From: Tsukamurella tyrosinosolvens
GTDB taxonomy: Bacteria > Actinomycetota > Actinomycetes > Mycobacteriales > Mycobacteriaceae
Direction: 5' to 3'
DNA length: 64,000 nt
NCBI RefSeq assembly: GCF_900104775.1
Contig: NZ_FNSA01000003.1
Span: 806,001 to 870,000, forward strand
Position numbers and translations under genes: made by a program. A model generated the notes under the pieces. That model saw only the letters and a list, made by a program, of their open reading frames with translations, ran no database searches and had not been told where the DNA came from. Of the stretch, positions 7,893 to 14,605 are shown in pieces. How positions within the stretch are numbered: position 1 is the stretch's first letter; every line of letters begins with the position of its first letter.

Positions 7893-8867
7893 TTACGGAC
7901 GCGGAGTGATCAAGGGGACACCGAGGCGTCCGGGCACGACCGGTGCACCGATGCCGGGGACGCCGACCGCGGCGGTCAGGCCCTGCGCGCCGATGCCGTT
8001 CGTGCCGACGCCGGCCGAGCTGCCGACGCCGCGCGCACCCGCTCCCGTGCCGATGCCGTTCGTGCCGACTCCCGCCGCGCTGCCGACGCCGCGTGCGCCG
8101 GCGCCGTTCGTCGTGACGCCGCCGGTGCTGCCGATGCCGTTCGCGGTGGCGATCGGGAAGCCCGTACCGCCGACGCCGACCGGCAGCACGCCGCCGATGC
8201 CGGCCGGGACGCGCGCGCCGCCGATGCCGGCCGGGACGCGCGCGCCGCCGATGCCGGCCGGGACGCGCGCGCCGCCGACGCCGGTGGGGAGCGTCGCGCC
8301 TCCGATGCCGGCGGGGATGGCCGCGCCGCCGATGCCCGCGGGCAGTGCCGCGGCGCCGATGCCGGCCGGCACAGCGGCCCCGCCGATGCCGGCGGGCAGG
8401 CCAGTGGTGCCGGCCGGGATGCGTGCGGCGCCGGTGCCGACGGGGACGCGCGCGGCGCCCGTACCGACCGGGACGCCGCCGACTCCCACGGGGACGGGGA
8501 CGGCCGCGCCCACGGGGACGGCCGCGCCGCCGGTGCGGCCGCCGGGCGCGACGGCACCCGTGCCGGCTCCGCCGCCCACGCCGGGCACCGCGCCGGGCAC
8601 CGCGACGGGGCCCACGCCGGGCACCGTCACCGCGCCGTTGCCGCCCTGCGCGCCCACGGGCCTCGCGGCGGCGGGCTTGTCGGGCGCGGGCTTCGCGGCC
8701 ACGGGCTTCGCGGGCGCGGCCGGGGTCGGGACGGGGACCAGGGGGTTGCAGGGGCAGCCGGGGACCGCCCCGGCGGGACCGGCGACGACGAGGCCCGCGG
8801 CGGCGATCAGGGCGCTGAGCGCGGCGACCCTGCCGGCGGTGCGCGAGGTGCGGTGGCGAGCGATCAT
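7893..8867 (-). CDS. Secreted elastin-like Gly/Val/Pro/Ala repeat protein
   Basis: 324 residues, not recognised as a named family. A signal peptide (basic RHRTSRTAGR, hydrophobic core to about residue 34) ends before VPGCPCNP. The rest is low complexity: VPGVG-type stretches, then 9-residue units (A/G-R/A/T-V/I-P-A-G-I-G-G), then two about 20-residue copies containing GVGTNGIG. A GGAAAGAG site lies before the ATG at 8867. Only the two N-terminal cysteines could crosslink. It is encoded directly downstream of rpf on the same strand, behind a strong terminator, and shares an upstream motif with rpf (8947-8963). A cell-surface or matrix-like structural role is inferred by analogy to elastin-like and PGRS-type proteins. 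The opposite strand is also open but lacks a signal peptide. Confidence 0.65.
   Translation of the reverse strand: MIARHRTSRTAGRVAALSALIAAAGLVVAGPAGAVPGCPCNPLVPVPTPAAPAKPVAAKPAPDKPAAARPVGAQGGNGAVTVPGVGPVAVPGAVPGVGGGAGTGAVAPGGRTGGAAVPVGAAVPVPVGVGGVPVGTGAARVPVGTGAARIPAGTTGLPAGIGGAAVPAGIGAAALPAGIGGAAIPAGIGGATLPTGVGGARVPAGIGGARVPAGIGGARVPAGIGGVLPVGVGGTGFPIATANGIGSTGGVTTNGAGARGVGSAAGVGTNGIGTGAGARGVGSSAGVGTNGIGAQGLTAAVGVPGIGAPVVPGRLGVPLITPRP
8196..8276 (-). repeat. Coding minisatellite, three perfect 27-bp copies
   Basis: Units at 8196-8222, 8223-8249 and 8250-8276 are identical and encode the nonapeptide VPAGIGGAR (circularly permuted). Degenerate units continue to about 8412. The perfect identity suggests recent expansion and likely length polymorphism between strains. 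Confidence 0.9.
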
Positions 8868-8891
8868 CCGGTGCTCTCTTTCCTGCAGAAC

Positions 8892-8945
8892 TTTGCATTC
8901 ACGAATACGTCGAAGTGAACGTAGCAGAATGTGTGCGAATGCAAA
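8892..8945. repeat. Perfect 9-bp inverted repeat in the leader of the elastin-like gene
   Basis: TTTGCATTC (8892-8900) and GAATGCAAA (8937-8945) can pair around a 36-base loop, between the shared upstream motif and the ribosome-binding site. It may be a regulator site or leader hairpin; inferred only. Confidence 0.4.
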
Positions 8946-8946
8946 A

Positions 8947-8963
8947 CGTTACCGTTGCGTGAT
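8947..8963 (-). promoter_or_regulatory. Motif shared with the rpf promoter region
   Basis: CGTTACCG, three bases, CGTGAT. The same halves with the same 3-base spacing occur at 9999-10015 upstream of rpf. It resembles GTAAC-type sites bound by MtrA in related bacteria, but the match is loose; co-regulation is inferred. Confidence 0.45.
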
Positions 8964-9009
8964 CGGCCGGGGTGTCGCATTTCTGTGATCGGATCACGCG
9001 CCCGAAACG

Positions 9010-9050
9010 CCGAGAGGGGCCTCCGGCGTGATGCCGGAGGCCCCTCTCGG
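9010..9050 (-). terminator. Strong hairpin terminator after rpf
   Basis: A perfect 18-bp stem (9010-9027 with 9033-9050) with a 5-base loop starts 22 bases past the rpf stop. It lacks a T-run on the minus strand but is the strongest hairpin in this region and separates rpf from the elastin-like gene. Confidence 0.75.
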
Positions 9051-9071
9051 GACGTGCGTGGAGCGGTGGGC

Positions 9072-9734
9072 TCAGTAGCCCTTGGCCGCGGCCTGCTGCA
9101 GCATGGCGAGCACGGCGGGGTCGACCTGCTGGCCGCCGCTCTGGGCCTGCGAGATGACCTGGTTGATGTACTGCGAGTTGACCGACTGACCGGCCTGCGC
9201 GGCGGGCTTGGCGGCCGGCTTCGCAACCGGCTTGGCGACGGGCTTCGCGGCGGGCTTGGCCACCGGCTTGGCGACGGGCTTCGCGGCCGGCTTGGCGGCG
9301 GGCTTGCTCACGGGCTTGGTGACCGGCTTCGTGGTGCCGGTGTCCGTCGGGGAGACGGTGCGCGGGGTGGCCGAGCCGAGGCCGGTGCCACAGGAGGGCC
9401 ATGCGCCCTTGCCCTGGCCGGCGAGGACCTTCTCGGCGATCGCGATCTGCTGTGCGCGGCTGGCCTGGTTGGCGGTGGGGGCGTACTGCGTGCCGCCGTA
9501 CGAGGCCCAGGTGGACGGGCTGAACTGCAGGCCGCCGTGGTAGCCGTTGCCGGTGTTGATGGCCCAGTTGCCGCCGGACTCGCACGCGGCGACCTGGTCC
9601 CACTGGGAATCGGGGGCGGCGTTCGCGGCGGGGGCGGCGAGCGCGAGACCCGCGCCACCGAGCATCGCGCCCGCGGCGGCGACCTTCGCGGCGCTCAGGC
9701 TGGTGGTGGACTGCTTGCGGTGACGACCGGTCAT
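9072..9734 (-). CDS. rpf: Resuscitation-promoting factor (transglycosylase-like)
   Basis: 220 residues. Signal peptide to about residue 40, then the Rpf domain at about 42-118 ([37 protein letters not shown], and the closing WPSC), including the catalytic glutamate in ACESGGNW and the conserved cysteine pair. A Lys-Pro-Ala-Val repeat region (about 135-180) is probably wall-spanning, and a short C-terminal tail [12 protein letters not shown] follows. Rpf proteins cleave peptidoglycan and promote regrowth from dormancy. The position next to the moa genes equals rpfA (Rv0867c). The long leader carries a c-di-AMP riboswitch and there is a CRP-like site further upstream, as described for rpfA in relatives. 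Confidence 0.93.
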   Translation of the reverse strand: MTGRHRKQSTTSLSAAKVAAAGAMLGGAGLALAAPAANAAPDSQWDQVAACESGGNWAINTGNGYHGGLQFSPSTWASYGGTQYAPTANQASRAQQIAIAEKVLAGQGKGAWPSCGTGLGSATPRTVSPTDTGTTKPVTKPVSKPAAKPAAKPVAKPVAKPAAKPVAKPVAKPAAKPAAQAGQSVNSQYINQVISQAQSGGQQVDPAVLAMLQQAAAKGY

Positions 9735-9754
9735 CGTGTGAAGTCTTTCCTCTC

Positions 9755-9890
9755 TACGCGCGTGCGAAGTTAGCTGTCGGGTTCGAGCGAGAGGCTGCTC
9801 GGCCGGTTGCCCGGCTTGACCCCTAGGGCGTGTGCCCTGCGGCCTCGCGGCCGCGGATGGTTCCTCCGCCTTCGTCCAGGTGTAGATCGT
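9755..9890 (-). promoter_or_regulatory. c-di-AMP (ydaO/yuaA) riboswitch in the rpf leader
   Basis: On the minus strand the leader contains GGAGGAACC (GGAACC is the complement of 9859-9864), a GGGGTCAAGCCGGGCAACCGG segment (split), and the terminal conserved ACCCGACAGCTAAC and TTCGCACGCG near 9757-9780. This is the consensus layout of the ydaO class, known upstream of rpf genes in actinobacteria. The ends are approximate. Ligand binding probably controls rpf expression; whether it acts on transcription or translation is not visible. Confidence 0.8.
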
Positions 9891-9998
9891 GGTGCATGTC
9901 CCGAATCGAACGCTGGACGAAGCTCTGCGCTGCGATCGATCGGGTGGCTGCTGCTGCGGCCCTCAGCGACGGTAACAGACCCCGCCCCGTGGCCCAAC

Positions 9999-10015
9999 CG
10001 TTACCGGACCGTGAT
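9999..10015 (-). promoter_or_regulatory. Motif shared with the elastin-like gene
   Basis: CGTTACCG, three bases, CGTGAT, with spacing identical to the copy at 8947-8963. A possible -10 for rpf, TACCGT (complement at 9969-9974), lies about 25 bases downstream in the direction of transcription. Confidence 0.45.
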
Positions 10016-10024
10016 TTTGCGATG

Positions 10025-10040
10025 TGTGACAGATGTCACT
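10025..10040 (-). promoter_or_regulatory. CRP-like site upstream of rpf
   Basis: TGTGACAGATGTCACT fits the TGTGA-N6-TCACA consensus at all but the last base. Mycobacterial CRP (Rv3676) is known to regulate rpfA, which supports the call. The site centres about 70 bases upstream of the inferred rpf transcription start. Confidence 0.6.
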
Positions 10041-10056
10041 CGGACAGCGGGACGGA

Positions 10057-10296
10057 TCAGCCGCCGGCGAACGGCGGCAGCACGTCGAGCATCGCGCCCG
10101 ACGCCGGCGCCGCGACGTCCCGCACCGCCACCTCGTCGAGCAGGAAGCTGCAGCGCGTGAGGACCCGGCCCAGCTCGGGGTGTCGCGCGGCCAGCAGGTC
10201 GGCGACCTCGGCGACCGTGGCGCCGTCGGGCACCGGCACCGTCTCCTCGGGCACCCCCGCCGCGGCCCGGGCGGCGGCGAAGTAGCGGATCAGCAC
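10057..10296 (-). CDS. moaD: Molybdopterin synthase sulfur carrier MoaD
   Basis: 79 residues with a ubiquitin-like beta-grasp sequence and the required C-terminal Gly-Gly (PPFAGG). The protein carries sulfur as a C-terminal thiocarboxylate to MoaE. It starts 4 bases after the moaA stop, so it is co-transcribed with moaA and the small membrane gene upstream. Position equals M. tuberculosis moaD2. Confidence 0.92.
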   Translation of the reverse strand: MLIRYFAAARAAAGVPEETVPVPDGATVAEVADLLAARHPELGRVLTRCSFLLDEVAVRDVAAPASGAMLDVLPPFAGG

Positions 10297-10300
10297 GCCG

Positions 10301-11290
10301 TCAGCCCCCGATCGCGCTCATGGGGCGCGCCGGCTGCAGGAAGGACGGGTCGTCGATGCCGTGGCCGGCCTGCTTGCCGAGCATCGCGGCGAGCCACGCG
10401 TCGGCGATCTCCTCGTCCGTCGCGCCGCCGCGGAGCAGGGGCTTGAGGTCGGTCTCGTCGGCCGCGAACAGGCACGTGCGGATCTGGCCGTCGGCGGTGA
10501 GCCGCACGCGGTCGCAGTCGCCGCAGAAGGGCCGCGTGACCGAGGCGATCACGCCGACCGTCGCGGGGCCACCGTCGACCGTGAAGCGCTCGGCGGGCGC
10601 GCTGCCCCGGGCCTCGCCGTGCGCGGTGAGGGTGAACTCGCGGCGCAGCTCGGCCAGGATCTGCTCGGCGGTGATCATCGTGCCGCGGTCCCACGTGTGG
10701 TCGGCATCCAGCGGCATGTGCTCGATGATCCGCAGCTCGTAGCCGGCCTCCAGGCACAGTCGCAGCAGCGGCCGCGCGTCGCCGAGTCGTCCGGGGCCGA
10801 GGACGGCGTTGACCTTCACCGGGGTGAGGCCCGCGTCCGCGGCGGCCCGCAGGCCGGCGAGGGCGTCGTCGAGGCGGTCGCGCCGGGTGACCTTGGCGTA
10901 CTCCTCGCGATCGACGGTGTCGAGGGAGACGTTCACGCGGTCCAGGCCCGCGCCCGCGAGCTTCGCCGCGTGCCGCGCCAGCGACAGGCCGTTCGTGGTC
11001 AGCGAGATCTCGGGCCGCGGCTCCAGAGCGGCGGCGTGCGCGACGATGCGGTCGAGGTCGGCGCGCAGCAGGGGCTCGCCGCCGGTGAATCGGATCTCGG
11101 TGATTCCGAGGTCGCGGACGCCGATGGTGATGAGCCGGTCGATCTCCGGCCCCGTCAGCACGTGCTCGTTCGCCAGCCAGGGCAGCCCCTCGGCGGGCAT
11201 GCAGTAGGTGCACCGCAGGTTGCACCGGTCGGTGAGGGAGACCCGCAGGTCGCGTGCGACGCGCCCGTAGCGGTCGACCAGCGGCTTCAT
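10301..11290 (-). CDS. moaA: GTP 3',8-cyclase MoaA (radical SAM)
   Basis: 329 residues. The radical SAM cluster is C23-x3-C27-x2-C30 (LTDRCNLRCTYCMP), and a second C-terminal iron-sulfur site is seen in RPFCGDCDRVRLTADGQIRTC. The protein ends in the usual GG required for activity. It converts GTP to cyclic dehydro-GTP, the first step of molybdenum-cofactor synthesis. Its start overlaps the upstream membrane gene by 4 bases. Together with moaC, moaE, mog and moaD this region encodes the core of the pathway up to molybdopterin; moeA, moeB and molybdate transport are not in the window. Confidence 0.96.
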   Translation of the reverse strand: MKPLVDRYGRVARDLRVSLTDRCNLRCTYCMPAEGLPWLANEHVLTGPEIDRLITIGVRDLGITEIRFTGGEPLLRADLDRIVAHAAALEPRPEISLTTNGLSLARHAAKLAGAGLDRVNVSLDTVDREEYAKVTRRDRLDDALAGLRAAADAGLTPVKVNAVLGPGRLGDARPLLRLCLEAGYELRIIEHMPLDADHTWDRGTMITAEQILAELRREFTLTAHGEARGSAPAERFTVDGGPATVGVIASVTRPFCGDCDRVRLTADGQIRTCLFAADETDLKPLLRGGATDEEIADAWLAAMLGKQAGHGIDDPSFLQPARPMSAIGG

Positions 11291-11508
11291 GGCCGCGGCT
11301 CGCCGTCCCCGGCCCGCCCGCCGAGGATGACCGCGATCACGCCCACGAGGAAGCCGACGGGCGCGAGCGGCGTCAGCGCGTACACCCAGGTGGGGGCGGT
11401 GGTGCCGTCCGCGAGGAGCGGCGTGAGGAACAGGGCGGCGATCGCGATCAGCCCGATCGCGAAGAGTGCGATCGAGACGGAGACGGCGCCGGAAACGAGC
11501 TTGCCCAT
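11287..11508 (-). CDS. Small two-helix membrane protein
   Basis: 73 residues with two hydrophobic helices (about 8-30 and 42-64) and a short charged tail. It overlaps the moaA start by 4 bases, so it is probably the first gene of the moaA-moaD transcript. It occupies the position of M. tuberculosis Rv0870c, but similarity cannot be judged by eye. Function unknown. Confidence 0.7.
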   Translation of the reverse strand: MGKLVSGAVSVSIALFAIGLIAIAALFLTPLLADGTTAPTWVYALTPLAPVGFLVGVIAVILGGRAGDGEPRP

Positions 11509-11587
11509 TCCTCTAGACTAGTCCCAGTGCGTCTCGCCGTTCGCGGGGCGCGTTTTGTTGTTCTTAGTGCAGAGCGGGTGACGAGAA

Positions 11588-12013
11588 GTGCCTACCGGCA
11601 AGGTCAAGTGGTACGACGCGGACAAGGGCTTCGGCTTCCTCTCCCAGGAGGAGGGCGAGGACGTGTACGTCCGGTCGTCGGCGCTGCCCGACGGTGCCGA
11701 CGGGCTCAAGCAGGGCCAGCGGGTCGAGTTCAGCATGGCCGCGGGGCGTCGCGGCCCCCAGGCGCTGACGGTGACCGTGCTCGAGCCCGCCCCGAGCGTC
11801 TCGCGCGGTGCCGCCGCGGGTGGCCAGCGCGGCCGCCGGCCGGCCGCGAACCGTCGGCCCGCTGAGGATCTGAACGTGCTGATCGAGGACATGATCCAGC
11901 TGCTCGACGTGGGCGTGCAGCCCGAGCTGCGCAAGGGCCGCTACCCGGACCGCAAGGCCTCCGAGCAGATCGCCAAGGTGCTGCGCGAGATCGCCCGCGA
12001 GCTCGACTCCTAG
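11588..12013 (+). CDS. cspB: Cold-shock domain protein CspB-like, with C-terminal extension
   Basis: 141 residues from a GTG. The cold-shock domain (about 2-66) carries [30 protein letters not shown] and GQRVEF, with the RNP1/RNP2 aromatic residues. A basic linker and a helical tail (about 95-140: [30 protein letters not shown]) follow; the same tail occurs in mycobacterial Rv0871. Family members bind single-stranded nucleic acid. The stop overlaps the convergent tetR stop by 4 bases, leaving no room for a terminator. Confidence 0.92.
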   Translation: MPTGKVKWYDADKGFGFLSQEEGEDVYVRSSALPDGADGLKQGQRVEFSMAAGRRGPQALTVTVLEPAPSVSRGAAAGGQRGRRPAANRRPAEDLNVLIEDMIQLLDVGVQPELRKGRYPDRKASEQIAKVLREIARELDS

Positions 12014-12624
12014 GTCCCCGCTCGGGGCTCCCGGGGTGCCAGCAGCGGCAGGAAGCAGTCGTCGACGATCTCGGTGATGTCCTCGATCGGCACCGGCCGC
12101 AGGGTCATCGCCATCTGGTGGCGGACCAGGTCTGCGGGCAGTCGCACGATCCGGTCTGTGACCCGCGCCGGGTCGATCTCGCCGCGCTCGACGGCCCGGG
12201 CGACGGCGTCGTGCATCGATCCGCCGCGCGGCCCGACCATGAGTTCTCGAAGGTCGGCGGGCGAGTCCCCGGATTCGGCGAAGAACTCGCCGAGCCGGGT
12301 CTGCAGCAGGATCATCAGCTCGACGCGGTGGTCCGACATGGCGCGCAGGAGCGCGATCGCGTCGCCGCGCAGGGTGCCGGTGTCCGACGGGTGGGCGGTG
12401 AGGGTGTCGCCGCGGTGCGCCAGCGCGGCCCGCAGGAGTTCGACCCGGCCCGGCCACCGGCGGTACAGCACCGAGCGTGACGTCCCGGCGCGGGCGGCGA
12501 CCGCCTCGAGGGTGAAGTCGCCGTAGCCCCCGTCGGTGAGCTGGTCCCACGCGGCGTCCAGGATCGCCGCCTCCAGGGCGGCGCCCCGACGGCGGGTGCG
12601 GGGCGCCTCAACGTTTGAGTCCAC
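12010..12624 (-). CDS. TetR-family regulator of the adjacent MFS transporter
   Basis: 204 residues from a GTG. The helix-turn-helix is at about 17-63 ([39 protein letters not shown]). It is divergent from the MFS gene, with only 17 bases between the starts, and a perfect 10-bp inverted repeat lies at 12651-12674. A -10-like TAAGAT (complement at 12631-12636) is six bases from the start, so the message is probably leaderless. Likely a local repressor responding to a transporter substrate. Confidence 0.88.
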   Translation of the reverse strand: MDSNVEAPRTRRRGAALEAAILDAAWDQLTDGGYGDFTLEAVAARAGTSRSVLYRRWPGRVELLRAALAHRGDTLTAHPSDTGTLRGDAIALLRAMSDHRVELMILLQTRLGEFFAESGDSPADLRELMVGPRGGSMHDAVARAVERGEIDPARVTDRIVRLPADLVRHQMAMTLRPVPIEDITEIVDDCFLPLLAPREPRAGT

Positions 12625-12674
12625 TTGCGTATCTTATCAACATGGCGCACATTAGATACATGACTGTATCTAAT
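12625..12674. promoter_or_regulatory. Overlapping divergent promoters and TetR operator
   Basis: TATCTT (12630-12635) serves as a plus-strand -10 six bases before the ATG at 12642. The overlapping minus-strand TAAGAT (12631-12636) lies six bases before the GTG at 12624. A perfect inverted repeat, ATTAGATACA (12651-12660) and TGTATCTAAT (12665-12674) around TGAC, lies inside the first codons of the MFS gene and is the probable operator. Confidence 0.65.
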
Positions 12675-14051
12675 GAAGCGGTGGCGACGCGACCCATGCG
12701 CGCGCTCATCGCGACGCTGGTCCTCGGTGCGTTCGCCCCGATCCTGGACACGACGATGCTGACCATCGCGGTGCACACACTGGTCGTCGACCTGCACACC
12801 GACGTCGCGACGATCCAGTGGGTGAGCACGGCGTACCTGCTCGCGCTCGTCGTCTCGATTCCACTCTGCGGCTGGCTCGACGCGCGCCTCGGCGGACGAC
12901 GGACGTGGCTCGCGGCGCTCGCCGTCTTCGCCGCCGGTTCCGCGCTGTGCGCGCTGAGCTGGAGTCCGATGAGTCTCGTCGCGTTCCGCACGCTGCAGGG
13001 CGCCGCGGCCGGGGTGCTCATGACGAACATGCAGACGATCGCGGTGCGCGCGGCGGGCGGCGGCTCCGTCGCGCGGGTCACCGCGGCGCTGGGGGTGCCC
13101 ATCGCCCTCGGGCCGCTCATCGGGCCCGTCCTGGGCGGCGCGCTGCTGCACTGGGCCGACTGGCGCTGGATGTTCGCGATCAACGTGCCGCTGTGCGTCG
13201 CCGCCGTCGTCGCGGCGCTGCGGGTCCTGCCCGACGACGCGCCGGTGGCGGGGAGTGCTCCGCCGCTCGACCGCACCGGTTTGGCGCTGCTCGCGCCGGG
13301 GATCGTCCTCACGTTCTACGGACTCGCCGAACTGGCAGGGGCCGGCGCGTCGGTCGGCGTCCTCCTGGCGGTGGGGGTGGGAGCGGCGCTGATCGCGGCG
13401 TTCGGGGCGCACGCGCTGCGGGTCGGCGATCGCGCGCTCGTGCGCGTGCGGCTGCTCCGGATCCCGACCGTCGCCGCGTCGACGCTGGCCGGTCTCGTCG
13501 TGGGCGGCGCGCTCATGGGGACGATGTTCCTGCTGCCGCTGTACTGGCAGACGGTCCGCGGCGACGGTGCCCTCGCCACCGCGTTGCTCCTCGCGCCCCA
13601 GGCCGTCGGGGCGTTCGTGCCGCGGTTCTTCGTCGGTGGGCTGGTGGACCGCTTCGGTCCGCGTCCGGTGGCCGTCTCGGCGCTCGCGCTGATGGCGGCC
13701 GCGACGGTGCCCTTCGCCTTCGTCACGGCCGGGACGAGCCCGGTCGTGCTCGCGCTCGTGCTGTTCGTGCGTGGGCTGGGCCTCGGCGCGGTGCTCGTCC
13801 CGATCCTGTCGTCGGCGTACACCGGGCTCTCGCGCGATCAGTTCCCGCACGCCTCGATGTTCACCCGGGGAGCGCAGCAGCTCGGCGGAGCGATCGGCGT
13901 CGCCGCGGTCGCGGTCGTGCTGCAGGCGGGGCTCGCCCACGGGCCCGCCGACGCCGCGTTGCACCCCGCGTTCTGGGTGATGGCGGTGGTCACCGCGCTC
14001 GGCGTCGTCCCCGCGCTCCGCTTGCCGGGACGGGCGGACCGGACCGGGTGA
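12642..14051 (+). CDS. MFS multidrug efflux transporter (DHA2-like)
   Basis: 469 residues using the ATG at 12642 placed by the -10 element; ATG 12660 is an alternative. Twelve or more hydrophobic helices are visible. The first loop carries DTTMLTIAVHTLVVDL and QWVSTAYLLA, and motif A is seen in GWLDARLGGRRTW, both typical of DHA2-type proton-driven drug exporters. Control by the divergent TetR protein is likely through the operator in its 5' end. The substrate is not predictable. Confidence 0.88.
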   Translation: MAHIRYMTVSNEAVATRPMRALIATLVLGAFAPILDTTMLTIAVHTLVVDLHTDVATIQWVSTAYLLALVVSIPLCGWLDARLGGRRTWLAALAVFAAGSALCALSWSPMSLVAFRTLQGAAAGVLMTNMQTIAVRAAGGGSVARVTAALGVPIALGPLIGPVLGGALLHWADWRWMFAINVPLCVAAVVAALRVLPDDAPVAGSAPPLDRTGLALLAPGIVLTFYGLAELAGAGASVGVLLAVGVGAALIAAFGAHALRVGDRALVRVRLLRIPTVAASTLAGLVVGGALMGTMFLLPLYWQTVRGDGALATALLLAPQAVGAFVPRFFVGGLVDRFGPRPVAVSALALMAAATVPFAFVTAGTSPVVLALVLFVRGLGLGAVLVPILSSAYTGLSRDQFPHASMFTRGAQQLGGAIGVAAVAVVLQAGLAHGPADAALHPAFWVMAVVTALGVVPALRLPGRADRTG

Positions 14052-14065
14052 GGCTCAGTACGCGG

Positions 14066-14605
14066 TCACGGCTTCTGGACCAGCGCGAAGTCCTTGGGCG
14101 TCGTGTCGATGCCCCAGACGGCCTGCGCGATGAGGTTGCCCGACGCGTCCTGGTACTGCGACGGGACGTTGATCTCGACGGCCGCGACCCACAGGTCCTC
14201 AGTCGACTTGAGGACCAGTGTCGCCTCGGCCGGATCGACGTGGGTGATCGTGTCGAGCTTCGCCTGGCCGCGCTTCGCGTCGTAGCGCTGCACCGTCAGG
14301 AACCAGGGGCGCTCGGTGATGTACTCGGGCAGCGAGATGACGACAGCCTGGCCGAACTCCACGGGCAGCTTCACGGGGCGCTGCGCGGTGTCGCACGCCG
14401 ACGCCTGGACGTTGGTGCAGAACTGCATCGGCGCGACGTTCAGCATGCGGTCCCCGACGGTCGCCTGCAGCGTGGGGCGGGGCTTCGGCTCATCCCGCTT
14501 CTCGAGCCCGGCGACGATGGTGAAGGCGAACAGCACCGCCGCGGCGACGGCGAACACCGCGCCGGCGAGGAGGAGCTTCGGGCTGGGCTTGATCAATTCA
14601 GACAC
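14066..14605 (-). CDS. DUF2771 single-pass membrane protein
   Basis: 179 residues from a GTG. One N-terminal helix (about 11-33) is followed by an extracytoplasmic beta-rich domain with two cysteines (MQFCTNVQASACDTAQRPV) that may form a disulfide. Matches the Rv0875c/DUF2771 family by position after the MFS gene and by layout. The start overlaps the end of the upstream MFS gene by 8 bases. Unknown function; probably surface exposed. Confidence 0.82.
   Translation of the reverse strand: MSELIKPSPKLLLAGAVFAVAAAVLFAFTIVAGLEKRDEPKPRPTLQATVGDRMLNVAPMQFCTNVQASACDTAQRPVKLPVEFGQAVVISLPEYITERPWFLTVQRYDAKRGQAKLDTITHVDPAEATLVLKSTEDLWVAAVEINVPSQYQDASGNLIAQAVWGIDTTPKDFALVQKP

Noticed and set aside
7876-8988. 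370-residue plus-strand frame opposite the elastin-like gene
   Set aside because: Also repetitive, but it has no signal peptide or ribosome-binding site, and it runs through the leader of the minus-strand gene.
8992-9006. CRP site GTGATCGGATCAC upstream of the elastin-like gene
   Set aside because: The half-sites are three bases closer than the TGTGA-N6-TCACA consensus, so it is not comparable to the site at 10025.
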